Shown: positions 17,021-25,741 of the stretch, one piece after another
Position numbering within the stretch: position 1 is the stretch's first letter
How the letters are laid out: each line of letters opens with the position of its first letter
Notes under the pieces: generated by a model
The model's input: only the letters and a program-made list of their open reading frames with translations
What the model was told of the DNA's origin: nothing
Database searches by the model: none
Assembly: GCA_045128915.1 (NCBI GenBank)
Contig: JBGVIT010000036.1
Coordinates: forward strand, 33,702 to 97,701
Length of the DNA: 64,000 nt
Direction: 5' to 3'
Origin: RGIG9115 sp045128915
Lineage (GTDB): Bacteria > Bacillota > Clostridia > UBA1381
Position numbers and translations under genes: made by a program

Positions 17021-17064
17021 AAACGCTTATTAAATCAGCAAATTGCTTGTTTTAATAAGCGTTT
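17021..17064. terminator. Bidirectional terminator
   Basis: 14-bp perfect stem AAACGCTTATTAAA / TTTAATAAGCGTTT with a 16-base loop between convergent genes. The T-run is strongest for the minus-strand lacZ operon. Confidence 0.8.
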
Positions 17065-17093
17065 GTTGTTTATAAGTCCAAACAACTTGTTTT

Positions 17094-20000
17094 TTATTTT
17101 ACAGTCTTAATTACAAACGAATATTCAAATTCCTTTTCATCAAATCTGTACTTTTCAAGAAGCTGTGGACCGCAGCAGTTTGAACCCATTCCGCTGCTCT
17201 TATAGTCTATTCTGAGCCTTGTTGTTTCTCTTTCCCTAAGCTCAAAGTCATGAAGAGCTTTCGTCATGTCATGAGATGTTACGGGCAGAGCAGAGAACTC
17301 AATATTGCCGTCGGTTTCAACCATTATACCCTTTGCACCGTCGGTCAGCTTAACCATTTTTGTATTGGTATGATTGCCGGTATCCTGAGGCATTACATAG
17401 TGGAACAGCTCATCGTGAGCAGTTGATGTATAGTATCCCATATGGGCATGGTTTATCATATCAATATAGTTCTCGTCTGGGCCCATACCAAAGTATTCAA
17501 GCTTGTCAAAGCCTTTTGCCAGGTCAAGCTCTATACCGAATCTCGGCAGGAATGTTCCAAGCTCACGCACCTTGCCTTTGATGTTGTGAATAATAGAGCC
17601 GTCAGAGCATATAGTATATGTTACATCAAGCTTAATCATAGGCGCTTTTGCATTGGCTACCACCGCAAGCTTTGCGGTGATTACAGTTTTGTTTTTATCA
17701 AGTGTGTAATCCACGCCGTAGCACTTATTAAAGGTAAGGTCCATTGCTGCATTGTCAAGGTAGTTCAAATCATGAGTTCCCCATTGATTTCGTACCTTTC
17801 TGTCGTTGTCCGTAGGCGCTCTCCATACGGTGAACTCTGCTTTTTGGGTAAGTATCTTCTTACCGCCTGCATTAATGGAGTCAAATACTCCGTAGCGCTT
17901 GTTGAAGCTATATACAAAGCCTTTGCCTTCAAAGATAATATGCTCATCTGTTTCGTTGACATTCATTTGCTCTGTTGTATCAATTTCTACAGGCGCGCGG
18001 TCTTTCAGCTTAAACTGTCTGCTTGCAACCTCATAACCCTTTTCTGCCCATACAGCATCTTCCTTAAGCACGAAATATGCATTGAGATATACGCCGTATT
18101 CACATTTTTCGGGAATGCTTATATCCACCTTTATTTTTTGTTCTTCTCCTGCAGGGGCGGAAAGTGCATATGTTCCGATTAAGGTTTCTTCCTTGTCACA
18201 AACAAGAGTCAGACGCATTTCATACACGTCCATATTAACGAAATAATGCTTGTTCTTTACAGTTATTATTCCGTTTTCGTAAGTGGCATCTACATTTGCA
18301 AAAACCTCTTTTGCATTTTTGCTTCCTGCTTTAAAGGAGCGGTCAGGCATAACAATTCCGTCAACGCAGAAATGTCCGTCATGGGGAGTTTCACCGAAGT
18401 CACCGCCGTATTCGTAGCCTCGCTCTGTTTTAACCACGTGGTCTGCCCACTCCCATATACAGCCGCCAATGAGCTTGGGATATTTTTCAACCTTTTCCCA
18501 ATAATCGCCCACATCACCGGGGCCGTTACCCATTGATGAAGAAAACTCACACATGAAAAACGGTCTCGGATCGTCCTTATCCTCTAAAAACCAATCTATA
18601 CACGGTCTTACGTCCGCAGATACCTCTTTTGAACGCAGAGTTATATGGGGGTACATACGGCTGATAACATCCACAACGTCCATAGGATCATCTGCAAGCC
18701 ATGCACCCTCAAAGTGAACAAGTCTTGATGAATCCCGTTTCTTAGTCCATTTGGACATTTCAATAAAGTTATTACCGAAGCCGCTCTCGTTACCAAGCGA
18801 CCACATGATAACGCAGGCACGGTTTTTGTCCTGCTCAACCATACGCTCCATTCTGTCAATGTGGGCGTTTAGCCAATCGGGCATCTGACATACCCATTCT
18901 TCATCAAACGGCTTGTAGCCCAGGTCATGATGATACATGGCACTAAAGCCATGAGCCTCCACGTCGGTTTCGTCTATAACATAAAAGCCGTACTCATCGC
19001 AAAGCTTATAAAACTCAGGTGCATTCGGATAGTGAGATGTGCGGATACAGTTAATGTTCATCTTCTTCATGGTATTAAGGTCAAGAAGCATTGACTCAAG
19101 AGGCGTGCAATAGCCAAGCTCCGCATCTGTATCATGGCGGTTTACACCCTTAAGCTTTACTGATACTCCGTTTATTAAAAGCTCACCGGGATGTCTTGTT
19201 TCTACTGTACGTATGCCGAATTTTTCGCATATTACCTCACCGCCGCACTCGATTACAAGCGTGTAGAGGTCAGGGGTTTCAGAAGTCCATTTCTGTGCAC
19301 TGTCCACCTTGAAGCTCGTCATTCCCTCGCCACTAAACAGCTTTTCACCGTCAGGTGAATAGAGGCTTGCAGTGAATTTTGCATTACCCTCTGTTTCAAT
19401 ATCCACGTTAACTGTGGCATCTTTATAGTCATTATCCAGAACTGTATGGATAAAGAAGTCACGAACACGCATTTTTTCTCTTGCAACAAGATACACATCC
19501 CTGAATATGCCTGAGTATCTGAAGCAGTCCTGATCCTCAAGATAGCTTCCGTCACACCACTTTGCTACAAGCGCTGTGATACGGTTGGTACCCTTTCTCA
19601 GATAATGTGTAATATTAAACTCATGCAAGAGTCTGCTTCCCTTTGAGAAGCCTACTTCAACACCGTTTATATACAGAAGCAGGCAAGAAGAAACCCCCTC
19701 AAAGTTCAGGAAAATATCCTTTCCGTCCCAGCTTTCGTCAACAGTAAAGTCCTTTGCATACACGCCAACGGGATTATCGTCAGGCACATAAGGGGGATCT
19801 ACGGGATATGGATAGGTTACATTTGTATAATGAGGATTGTCATATCCCAGAAGCTGCCAGCAAGCCGGTACGGGTATTTCTTTTGAAAACGGTATATACG
19901 GCGCAAACACAGCTTCGCTCACGTCAAACGCTCTTTCAAAATATTTAAATCCCCAATCACCGTTTAAAAGACAAAATCTGTCAGAGTCCTCTCTTTTACC

Positions 20001-20108
20001 GTTCATTGCTACAGATAAATCGGAAAACGGTATAAAGTATGCATGAGGTTTTTCGCGGTTTATAGATGTTATCAGATGATTCTGCAACAGTTGTGTTAAA
20101 TCTCTCAT
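17094..20108 (-). CDS. Beta-galactosidase, GH2 LacZ type
   Basis: 1,004 aa, full LacZ length, no signal peptide, so cytoplasmic. Domains: N-terminal sugar-binding jelly roll (~35-215), Ig-like (~220-300), TIM barrel (~305-610; CIRTSHYPN, DETDVEAHGF), second Ig-like (~620-715) and the C-terminal Bgal small-chain domain (~725-1000). Acid/base Glu is E441 in SLGNESGFG; nucleophile is E521 in CEFSSSMGNGPGD, where most LacZ proteins have CEYAHAMGN. Last gene of a five-gene minus-strand operon with a dehydrogenase, an FGGY kinase and two mannitol-dehydrogenase-family proteins, 18 bases after the previous gene. This suggests a galactosylated or beta-linked sugar/polyol conjugate as natural substrate; inference. 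RBS GAAAGGACTG. Confidence 0.94.
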   Translation of the reverse strand: MRDLTQLLQNHLITSINREKPHAYFIPFSDLSVAMNGKREDSDRFCLLNGDWGFKYFERAFDVSEAVFAPYIPFSKEIPVPACWQLLGYDNPHYTNVTYPYPVDPPYVPDDNPVGVYAKDFTVDESWDGKDIFLNFEGVSSCLLLYINGVEVGFSKGSRLLHEFNITHYLRKGTNRITALVAKWCDGSYLEDQDCFRYSGIFRDVYLVAREKMRVRDFFIHTVLDNDYKDATVNVDIETEGNAKFTASLYSPDGEKLFSGEGMTSFKVDSAQKWTSETPDLYTLVIECGGEVICEKFGIRTVETRHPGELLINGVSVKLKGVNRHDTDAELGYCTPLESMLLDLNTMKKMNINCIRTSHYPNAPEFYKLCDEYGFYVIDETDVEAHGFSAMYHHDLGYKPFDEEWVCQMPDWLNAHIDRMERMVEQDKNRACVIMWSLGNESGFGNNFIEMSKWTKKRDSSRLVHFEGAWLADDPMDVVDVISRMYPHITLRSKEVSADVRPCIDWFLEDKDDPRPFFMCEFSSSMGNGPGDVGDYWEKVEKYPKLIGGCIWEWADHVVKTERGYEYGGDFGETPHDGHFCVDGIVMPDRSFKAGSKNAKEVFANVDATYENGIITVKNKHYFVNMDVYEMRLTLVCDKEETLIGTYALSAPAGEEQKIKVDISIPEKCEYGVYLNAYFVLKEDAVWAEKGYEVASRQFKLKDRAPVEIDTTEQMNVNETDEHIIFEGKGFVYSFNKRYGVFDSINAGGKKILTQKAEFTVWRAPTDNDRKVRNQWGTHDLNYLDNAAMDLTFNKCYGVDYTLDKNKTVITAKLAVVANAKAPMIKLDVTYTICSDGSIIHNIKGKVRELGTFLPRFGIELDLAKGFDKLEYFGMGPDENYIDMINHAHMGYYTSTAHDELFHYVMPQDTGNHTNTKMVKLTDGAKGIMVETDGNIEFSALPVTSHDMTKALHDFELRERETTRLRIDYKSSGMGSNCCGPQLLEKYRFDEKEFEYSFVIKTVK

Positions 20109-20126
20109 GTTATTCAGTCCTTTCGG

Positions 20127-21191
20127 TCATTTTGATAATTCATTGTAGTAGTTCAAAATAGCCTTTGCAGCTGTACTTTCGGGATCAATTCCTGCAATGT
20201 TTTTAATGATTTCTTCAGGGGTATTCTCTGCCTTGATTTTGCGCCATGCATCCTCTCCGTCATTGTCGTACATAAGCATTGCTGCTGCTGTTTTTGCAAG
20301 GATAGAAAAATCCTCGCCGTATTTTTCTATCATAAGAAGAGGACCAATAATACGCTCATCTCTGCCAAGCTTTCTTTGGGGTTCTCTTGCATTTCTTGCT
20401 ACTGTATCAACGATTGTTTTATCGGTGAATTTGTTTCTTGAAAGAATTGCAAACTCCTCCTGATCCTTTTTGTCGTAACCAAATTCCTGACAAAGAACGC
20501 GGTTTGTAATTTCGTAGTTTTTATCAAGCTCTGCCAAAATCTTCGGATCGTTTGCCGCCTTGGCATAATCTGTATATCCCTCAAGCCAGCCAAGATACGC
20601 AATAACACAGCTTGCCGCATTATATGTAAAGAGCTTTCTTGTAAGGAAGTTACCGAACTTTTCTATGGGTTTGATTGCCTCAACCTCAGGCACATATCCG
20701 CCTAAAAGGTCTGCATTGCATTGAAGATATGGATAGTTCTCTGATGAAATGTTGATGCCGTCTTTTTCAATGGTGGTGCAGAAAACAGTTGCTTCGCTTA
20801 CAAATATATTGTCAAGACCGATAGCCGCCTTTAATCTGCCTGATGGGTTTGATGCATTTTCGCAGGTGATGATATAGTATGTTTTATGTGGGCTGAGACG
20901 TTTTCTAAGCTCTGCACCAACATCATCAAGATTTGTTCCGCCTACGGAAACGAGAATCAGCTCTGTGTCTGAAAAATCCGCATCGTCCCATGTATATGCC
21001 TTATAGCTGTCAACGGTTACGGGCTTTCTTACATCACCGAAGAAATGAACATCAAAGGTGCTTTTATTTAACTTCTCAATAAGCTCTGCATCCTTGTCAA
21101 TCATGGCAAAATCCTTGCCTGCTTCGTTTATAAGTCTGCCGATAAAGCCACGACCTGTTTTTCCGGCTCCAATAACAGTAATTTTACTCAT
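20127..21191 (-). CDS. Mannitol dehydrogenase family protein (paralogue A)
   Basis: 354 aa long-chain polyol dehydrogenase relative with an N-terminal Rossmann fold (ITVIGAGKTGRGFIGRL) and the helical C-terminal domain (KFTDKTIVDTVARNAREPQRKLG, the usual substrate-site helix). The family Lys is present (K186 in RKLFTYNAAS) and N191, but the His normally three residues after that Asn is Ser194. The start is ATG 21191, behind GGTGAGGG and overlapping the previous gene by 8 bases (ATGAGTAA), so translation is coupled. Probably oxidises or reduces a polyol, polyol phosphate or sugar acid with NAD; the substrate is unknown. Confidence 0.85.
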   Translation of the reverse strand: MSKITVIGAGKTGRGFIGRLINEAGKDFAMIDKDAELIEKLNKSTFDVHFFGDVRKPVTVDSYKAYTWDDADFSDTELILVSVGGTNLDDVGAELRKRLSPHKTYYIITCENASNPSGRLKAAIGLDNIFVSEATVFCTTIEKDGINISSENYPYLQCNADLLGGYVPEVEAIKPIEKFGNFLTRKLFTYNAASCVIAYLGWLEGYTDYAKAANDPKILAELDKNYEITNRVLCQEFGYDKKDQEEFAILSRNKFTDKTIVDTVARNAREPQRKLGRDERIIGPLLMIEKYGEDFSILAKTAAAMLMYDNDGEDAWRKIKAENTPEEIIKNIAGIDPESTAAKAILNYYNELSK

Positions 21192-22356
21192 TAATATATC
21201 CCTCACCTTTCAAATACTCTATTTTTTCCTTTACAAGAGTTCCTATTGTACCGTTTGCATCTATTTTGCACACATTTTCAAGAACGTAGTCAATACCGTT
21301 TTCTCTGCGCATTTTTTCAAGGGCTACGGCAAATTCGTCCTCATCATTTTTGTAGAAAATTGCCGCCGCAATAGCAAGTGAAAGGTTTTCAGGCTTGATT
21401 CCGCATGAATCTACCAATCTCGCAGAGCCTACAAGTCTGTCATCAGGTCCAAGCTTTCGCAATGGATCGCGGGCGTTTCTTTCAATGAAGTCAACTATTG
21501 TATAGTCCTGAAGCTTATTTAAAGATGTTCTTGTAAATGCCCATTGGTCTTCAAAGGATATGCCATGTTTGATTGAAAGCGCTGTTGCTGTTTCCTTATA
21601 GACACCGTCAAGGATTTTGAGAATTCTTTCATCATGTGCAGCATCTGCGATTTTTTCATAACCGAACAGCGCACCTACAAAAGAGGTTGTTCCGTTTGCC
21701 GCATTATATGTATAGAACTTTCTTTCAAGGAAGCCTGTAAACTCTGCAATGAGCTTAAGTCCTTTAATGTCAGGAAGATTGCCTTTTATTCTTGACGAAT
21801 CAACGGGAAGCTCCCAGAAGTTCTGTACATTTACTATAAGGGGATCCTTTTTAAGAAGCTCTGCATCTGATTCAATGGCACTTCTCATAATTACCGATTC
21901 CGTAATTCCAACATTGTTTTCAAAATAGCTTCTTGCCTCGTCAGATATAATCTCGCTTATACCGTCTCTTAATATGTCCGCAGGCTTCTTCCAATTTTCG
22001 CACGTTACAATGTTTAAAAGTCCCCCAAGCTTTGCCTTTTCTTCAATACCTGCTGCAAGAAACGGTACGATTTCACCCAGATTCTTGCCGCCTACTGCAT
22101 TGAATATTGTATCACTTTCTGCGATTGCCTTTGAAATTTCATCTTTTTGAGAGAATTTAAGTGCTTTCACATTTTTGACAACACAGTTTTCCTCGCTGTT
22201 TCCTAAAATGTTTACGGTGTATTGGCCACGCTCGTTAATAAGGTCAGCAAGCACCTCCGCCTTTTCAACAAACACAAAATCAATATTGCTGAGATACAAA
22301 AGGTGTCCTATAAAACCTCTTGCAATTTTACCAGCTCCGAATATTACACAACTCAT
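21184..22356 (-). CDS. Mannitol dehydrogenase family protein (paralogue B)
   Basis: 390 aa, same family and fold as its neighbour: nucleotide-binding VIFGAGKIARGFIG at the N-terminus and QDYTIVDFIERNARDPLRKLGPDDRL in the C-terminal domain. K213 is conserved (ERKFYTYNAANG), with N218; the expected catalytic His is N221. It overlaps the paralogue A start by 8 bases and lies 15 bases after the kinase gene. Two diverged tandem copies that both lack the His suggest either two different substrates or a two-subunit enzyme. RBS AAAGGATTG. Confidence 0.85.
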   Translation of the reverse strand: MSCVIFGAGKIARGFIGHLLYLSNIDFVFVEKAEVLADLINERGQYTVNILGNSEENCVVKNVKALKFSQKDEISKAIAESDTIFNAVGGKNLGEIVPFLAAGIEEKAKLGGLLNIVTCENWKKPADILRDGISEIISDEARSYFENNVGITESVIMRSAIESDAELLKKDPLIVNVQNFWELPVDSSRIKGNLPDIKGLKLIAEFTGFLERKFYTYNAANGTTSFVGALFGYEKIADAAHDERILKILDGVYKETATALSIKHGISFEDQWAFTRTSLNKLQDYTIVDFIERNARDPLRKLGPDDRLVGSARLVDSCGIKPENLSLAIAAAIFYKNDEDEFAVALEKMRRENGIDYVLENVCKIDANGTIGTLVKEKIEYLKGEGYINE

Positions 22357-22371
22357 ATTATCAATCCTTTC

Positions 22372-23718
22372 TTAAAACTGTTCCTTTAATGCCGGGTATA
22401 GCTTTTTATATTGTTCATAACGCTGCAATAAAACCTGTTTATACCTGCCCGTAGGCTCTATGCAATGAGATACGCTGTTAATTCTTTCACCCTTTTTAAT
22501 CAACCCCGATGCTAAAGCCGCAAGCTGCACAGCTCCAAGTGCCGAGGTGTCGTTTTCTGTAAGAGTATATATTTTCTTGCCGAAAAGCTCGGCCTTTATT
22601 GTATTTAAAATACTGTTGCGTGATGCACCACCGCTGACTGTTATGCTATGACTTTCGGGTTTGCCCATCCGGTCGTATATGTGATATATACTCATGGCAA
22701 CTCCCTCAAGTACTGCATATGCCATATCAGCTCTTGTGGTTTTGCCGTTTATGCCGAAGAACACACCTTTTGCATTGCTGTCATATATGGGCGCTCTTTC
22801 GCCGTTTAAATAGGGAAGAAATACAGGTGCATTGTTTTCAAGACTTTTCTGAATATTCACATTATCAAAGCCAAGCTCTCTTATACCAAAATCAAGAGAT
22901 GCACCGCTTGAGCCGGTGACTCCGTAATGGATAAAGCCGTCAAAATACACTCCTGACACCATTTTTGTATCCTTACAAAGCTCATCGCAAATATATCCAA
23001 GATGCTCACTTGTTCCGGTAATGTCGAACATCTGACCGCTTTCCTCAATTCCCATGCCTACTAAAGATGAGAAAAAGTCGTTAAGACCTGCATACACCTT
23101 TATACCCTCAGGAATTGATGTCATTTCAAAGCACTCCTTTGTGGTAATCCCCACCAAAGCATCAGGTTCTGTAACCTTTGGAAGCGCTGACCTTTCAATC
23201 CCCAGCTCATTCAGGAAAAAGCTGCTGTAATCACCTTTTCGGGTGTGGATAAGTCCGCGCATGGAGTATCTGTCCGTAACACACGAGCCTGTCAGTAACC
23301 TTAGGATATAGTCCTTTGGCTGACACACAGATTGTACCTGTCCATAATGCTTCAGTATGTACATAAGTCTTGGAATGGGGTATGAAATAAGGTCAGGATG
23401 AGGCATTGCTATTTCTTCAACAAATTTATCTGTTGAATATTTTTTCTTTATATATTCAAGCTCCTCGCCGCCTGCAGTATCGTTCCAGCTTATAACGTCT
23501 GAATCGTTTATGATATACGTTCCCACCTGAGACGAAAGACCTATGGCGCAAACGTTCTGAAGGTCAAGCTCACTTGTGGCACGCTTTAAAGCATCAGTCC
23601 AGCCTTTTGGTGATATTTCTCCATAGGCAGCTTTTGCTTTAAAGACGTCTTTGCCGTCCCACACAATAAGCTTAACGGACGAAGTTCCCAGGTCAATACC
23701 CAGAATTTTATTATTCAT
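22372..23718 (-). CDS. FGGY-family carbohydrate kinase
   Basis: 448 aa two-domain sugar kinase (actin-like ATPase fold) of the xylulokinase/gluconokinase family. Visible: phosphate loop DLGTSSVK (9-16), catalytic base D214 in GLNDFFSSLVG, the FGGY signature region PYLNGERAPIYDSNAKGVFFG, and the adenosine-site ITVSGGASRNSILNTIKAELFG. It would phosphorylate the ketose or polyol made by the linked dehydrogenases. The start overlaps the end of the zinc dehydrogenase gene by 8 bases. Xylulose, ribulose, erythritol and sugar acids are all possible substrates in the family; context favours an unusual ketose. Confidence 0.9.
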   Translation of the reverse strand: MNNKILGIDLGTSSVKLIVWDGKDVFKAKAAYGEISPKGWTDALKRATSELDLQNVCAIGLSSQVGTYIINDSDVISWNDTAGGEELEYIKKKYSTDKFVEEIAMPHPDLISYPIPRLMYILKHYGQVQSVCQPKDYILRLLTGSCVTDRYSMRGLIHTRKGDYSSFFLNELGIERSALPKVTEPDALVGITTKECFEMTSIPEGIKVYAGLNDFFSSLVGMGIEESGQMFDITGTSEHLGYICDELCKDTKMVSGVYFDGFIHYGVTGSSGASLDFGIRELGFDNVNIQKSLENNAPVFLPYLNGERAPIYDSNAKGVFFGINGKTTRADMAYAVLEGVAMSIYHIYDRMGKPESHSITVSGGASRNSILNTIKAELFGKKIYTLTENDTSALGAVQLAALASGLIKKGERINSVSHCIEPTGRYKQVLLQRYEQYKKLYPALKEQF

Positions 23719-24727
23719 TTACAAATACCGCCTTTACAAATCCTGCAGGTCTGGTTTTTGCAAGATTTAAACCTTTTTCAAAATCCTCAAGTCTGATTTG
23801 CTCTGTTATGAAGCATGAAAGGTCAACTGCACCCTCGCTTATAAGTGAAAGTGCGGTTTTGTGCATATTCCAATTATTTCCCGCGCCTACAACCTTGAGA
23901 TTTTTTATATGTATATCGTCCATACGTATTTGCATTACCTTGCCTTTTCCATAGCCTGCAAGTGCAAGAGTGCCGCCTTTTTTGAGAATACGCAGACTTT
24001 GCTGAATACAGCTTTCCGCTCCCGTTGCATCTATAACCAAATCCGTACCCTCAGGATGAAGCTTTTTGATTTCTTCTTCTATATCCTTTTCCTTAGTCGC
24101 TATGGTAGCATATGCACCCATTTGCTCTGCTATTTTAAGACTGTTACGGGAAAGTGCGCATACCACTATTTTCTTAAGTCCCATATTTTTTGCAGCAGCA
24201 AGCATACAAAGTCCAATGGAGCCTGCTCCTATAATAAGCAAGGTCTGACCTGCTTTTGCATGTGCTTTTTTAAGAGTTCCCAAAGCAACTCCCAAAGGCT
24301 CACAAAGTGACGCATGGGCAAAGGAAACATGAGATGGCTTTTCTATAAGTCCGTAAACGGGAGCCAGCATATATTCTGCATATGCACCGTTTCTTCTGAA
24401 GCCGATTTCCTCAAAATCCTCACAGTAACGCCAATTACCGCTTCGGCATGCATCGCACTTAAGACATACTACATCGCTTGAACCAATTACTTCCTTTCCA
24501 ATCCAGGCTTCATCATCGGCGCTTCCTACTGCATCTACCACACCACTCCATTCGTGGCCCGGTGTAATGGGATAATTTGCAGGTATTCCGCCTGAAAGAA
24601 TTTCAAGGTCAGTTGCGCATATTGCCGCTGCCTTTACTTTAATTCTGGCAAATCCCGCAGGAGGCTGTGGTATTTCCACTTCCTTCAAAACCGCCAATTC
24701 CGGTTTTTCTACAACTATTGCTTTCAT
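23711..24727 (-). CDS. Zinc-dependent alcohol/sorbitol dehydrogenase (MDR)
   Basis: 338 aa medium-chain dehydrogenase. Catalytic Zn ligands fit C37, H58-E59 and E143; structural Zn is bound by C88, C91, C94 and C102 (CLKCDACRSGNWRYC). NAD site IIGAGSIG at 166-173. The start is ATG 24727 with GGGAG 8 bases before; an in-frame upstream frame to 24763 has no RBS and lies within the promoter palindrome. First gene of the operon dehydrogenase-kinase-two mannitol-dehydrogenase-like-lacZ. The layout resembles sorbitol/threonine/galactitol-type dehydrogenases; the substrate is probably a polyol or aldose. Confidence 0.9.
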   Translation of the reverse strand: MKAIVVEKPELAVLKEVEIPQPPAGFARIKVKAAAICATDLEILSGGIPANYPITPGHEWSGVVDAVGSADDEAWIGKEVIGSSDVVCLKCDACRSGNWRYCEDFEEIGFRRNGAYAEYMLAPVYGLIEKPSHVSFAHASLCEPLGVALGTLKKAHAKAGQTLLIIGAGSIGLCMLAAAKNMGLKKIVVCALSRNSLKIAEQMGAYATIATKEKDIEEEIKKLHPEGTDLVIDATGAESCIQQSLRILKKGGTLALAGYGKGKVMQIRMDDIHIKNLKVVGAGNNWNMHKTALSLISEGAVDLSCFITEQIRLEDFEKGLNLAKTRPAGFVKAVFVNE

Positions 24728-24756
24728 TTTTTTGCTCCCTTTCTTAATTATTTTGC

Positions 24757-24791
24757 TTGACAATTATATCACAGCGTGATATAATTGTCAA
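24757..24791. promoter_or_regulatory. Perfect palindrome holding two overlapping divergent consensus promoters
   Basis: Arms of 16 bp (TTGACAATTATATCAC at 24757-24772 and its complement at 24776-24791) around a 3-bp centre. Plus strand: TTGACA (24757-24762), 17 bp, TATAAT (24780-24785). Minus strand: TTGACA (24791-24786), 17 bp, TATAAT (24768-24763). Both are perfect consensus promoters using the same 35 bp in opposite directions, so polymerase can occupy only one at a time. The symmetry also makes it an ideal dimeric repressor operator. Confidence 0.85.
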
Positions 24792-24804
24792 GAGGTGAAT
24801 TGAA

Positions 24805-25635
24805 ATGAACAAAAATTTTTTTGAAAACACAATACTAACAAATAATCAGACAGCTATTTTTTATCTCGGTCAGGTAGGATTCATTTTCAAGTATAATAAC
24901 AAATATATTCTTATAGACGGCTACTTGTCTGATTATGTGGATAGAAATTGCTCCAATGAAATTGTAAAGTGGGTAAGAAGATATCCTGCTCCCATAAAGG
25001 CGGAGGAGCTTGACTTTGTTGATTATGTTTTCTGCACTCATGCACACTACGACCATGCAGATCCATATACTCTGGACGCAATTAATAAAGTAAATAAAAA
25101 AGCTAAATTTATTGTATCAGGCGCAATTTCTCATATAATTGAAAGCTACGGAATTTCAAAGGACAGAATATTGGGTGTGGAATGTGACAGAAAATATTCT
25201 CTTGACGAGGACATATCCTTTACAGCCATTCCTGCCGCTCATGAAGAGCTGCACAAAAACGAGAACGGATACTATGAAGAAGTAGGATTTTTGTTTGAGC
25301 TGGGTGATACAAAGCTTTTTCACGGCGGTGACGGCTGTCCTTATGACGGGCTTGAAGAAAAGCTTATAGGCTGTGATATACTGATTTTGCCTGTAAACGG
25401 CAGAGATTATTACAGACGGTATGTTTGCGATATTATAGGCTGCTTCGACAGCACAGAAGCGGCTACCATAGCAAAAAACTGCAATGCAAAGCTTCTTATC
25501 CCTACACATTATGACTTATACGACGTCAACTCAATAAATCCCGGCGAGTTTGCTGATAAGCTATATAAAATCAACGCAAATCAGGCATATCATATGTTTG
25601 TTCCCGGAGAGAGATACATATTTGCAAATAATTGA
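24805..25635 (+). CDS. UlaG-like metallo-beta-lactamase-fold hydrolase
   Basis: 276 aa MBL-fold protein similar to L-ascorbate-6-phosphate lactonase UlaG. Metal motif H79-x-H81-x-D83-H84 (CTHAHYDHAD), followed by PAAHEE, LFHGGDGCPYDG and LIPTHYDLY, the usual order of further ligands. No signal peptide. The start has RBS AGAGGTG 7 bases upstream; with the palindromic promoter the leader is only about 12 bases long. Divergent from the dehydrogenase operon and followed by the ROK gene. A lactonase would fit a pathway in which a sugar dehydrogenase makes a lactone; inferred from context. Confidence 0.82.
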   Translation: MNKNFFENTILTNNQTAIFYLGQVGFIFKYNNKYILIDGYLSDYVDRNCSNEIVKWVRRYPAPIKAEELDFVDYVFCTHAHYDHADPYTLDAINKVNKKAKFIVSGAISHIIESYGISKDRILGVECDRKYSLDEDISFTAIPAAHEELHKNENGYYEEVGFLFELGDTKLFHGGDGCPYDGLEEKLIGCDILILPVNGRDYYRRYVCDIIGCFDSTEAATIAKNCNAKLLIPTHYDLYDVNSINPGEFADKLYKINANQAYHMFVPGERYIFANN

Positions 25636-25681
25636 CAAAGCCTTTTCAAAGTAGTATAATGATTTCAGCAAAGTTGAAATC
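25632..25681 (+). promoter_or_regulatory. Promoter and candidate operator of the ROK gene
   Basis: TTGACA (25632-25637), 17-bp spacer, TATAAT (25655-25660), beginning two bases before the stop of the lactonase gene ends. Immediately downstream is an inverted repeat GATTTCA / TGAAATC (25661-25681) over the expected transcription start, suitable for autorepression. Confidence 0.75.
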
Positions 25682-25741
25682 AGCGATATATCCTGATGTT
25701 TGCGATATGTTGCTTTGGCATCAACAAAAGGAGGAACATAT

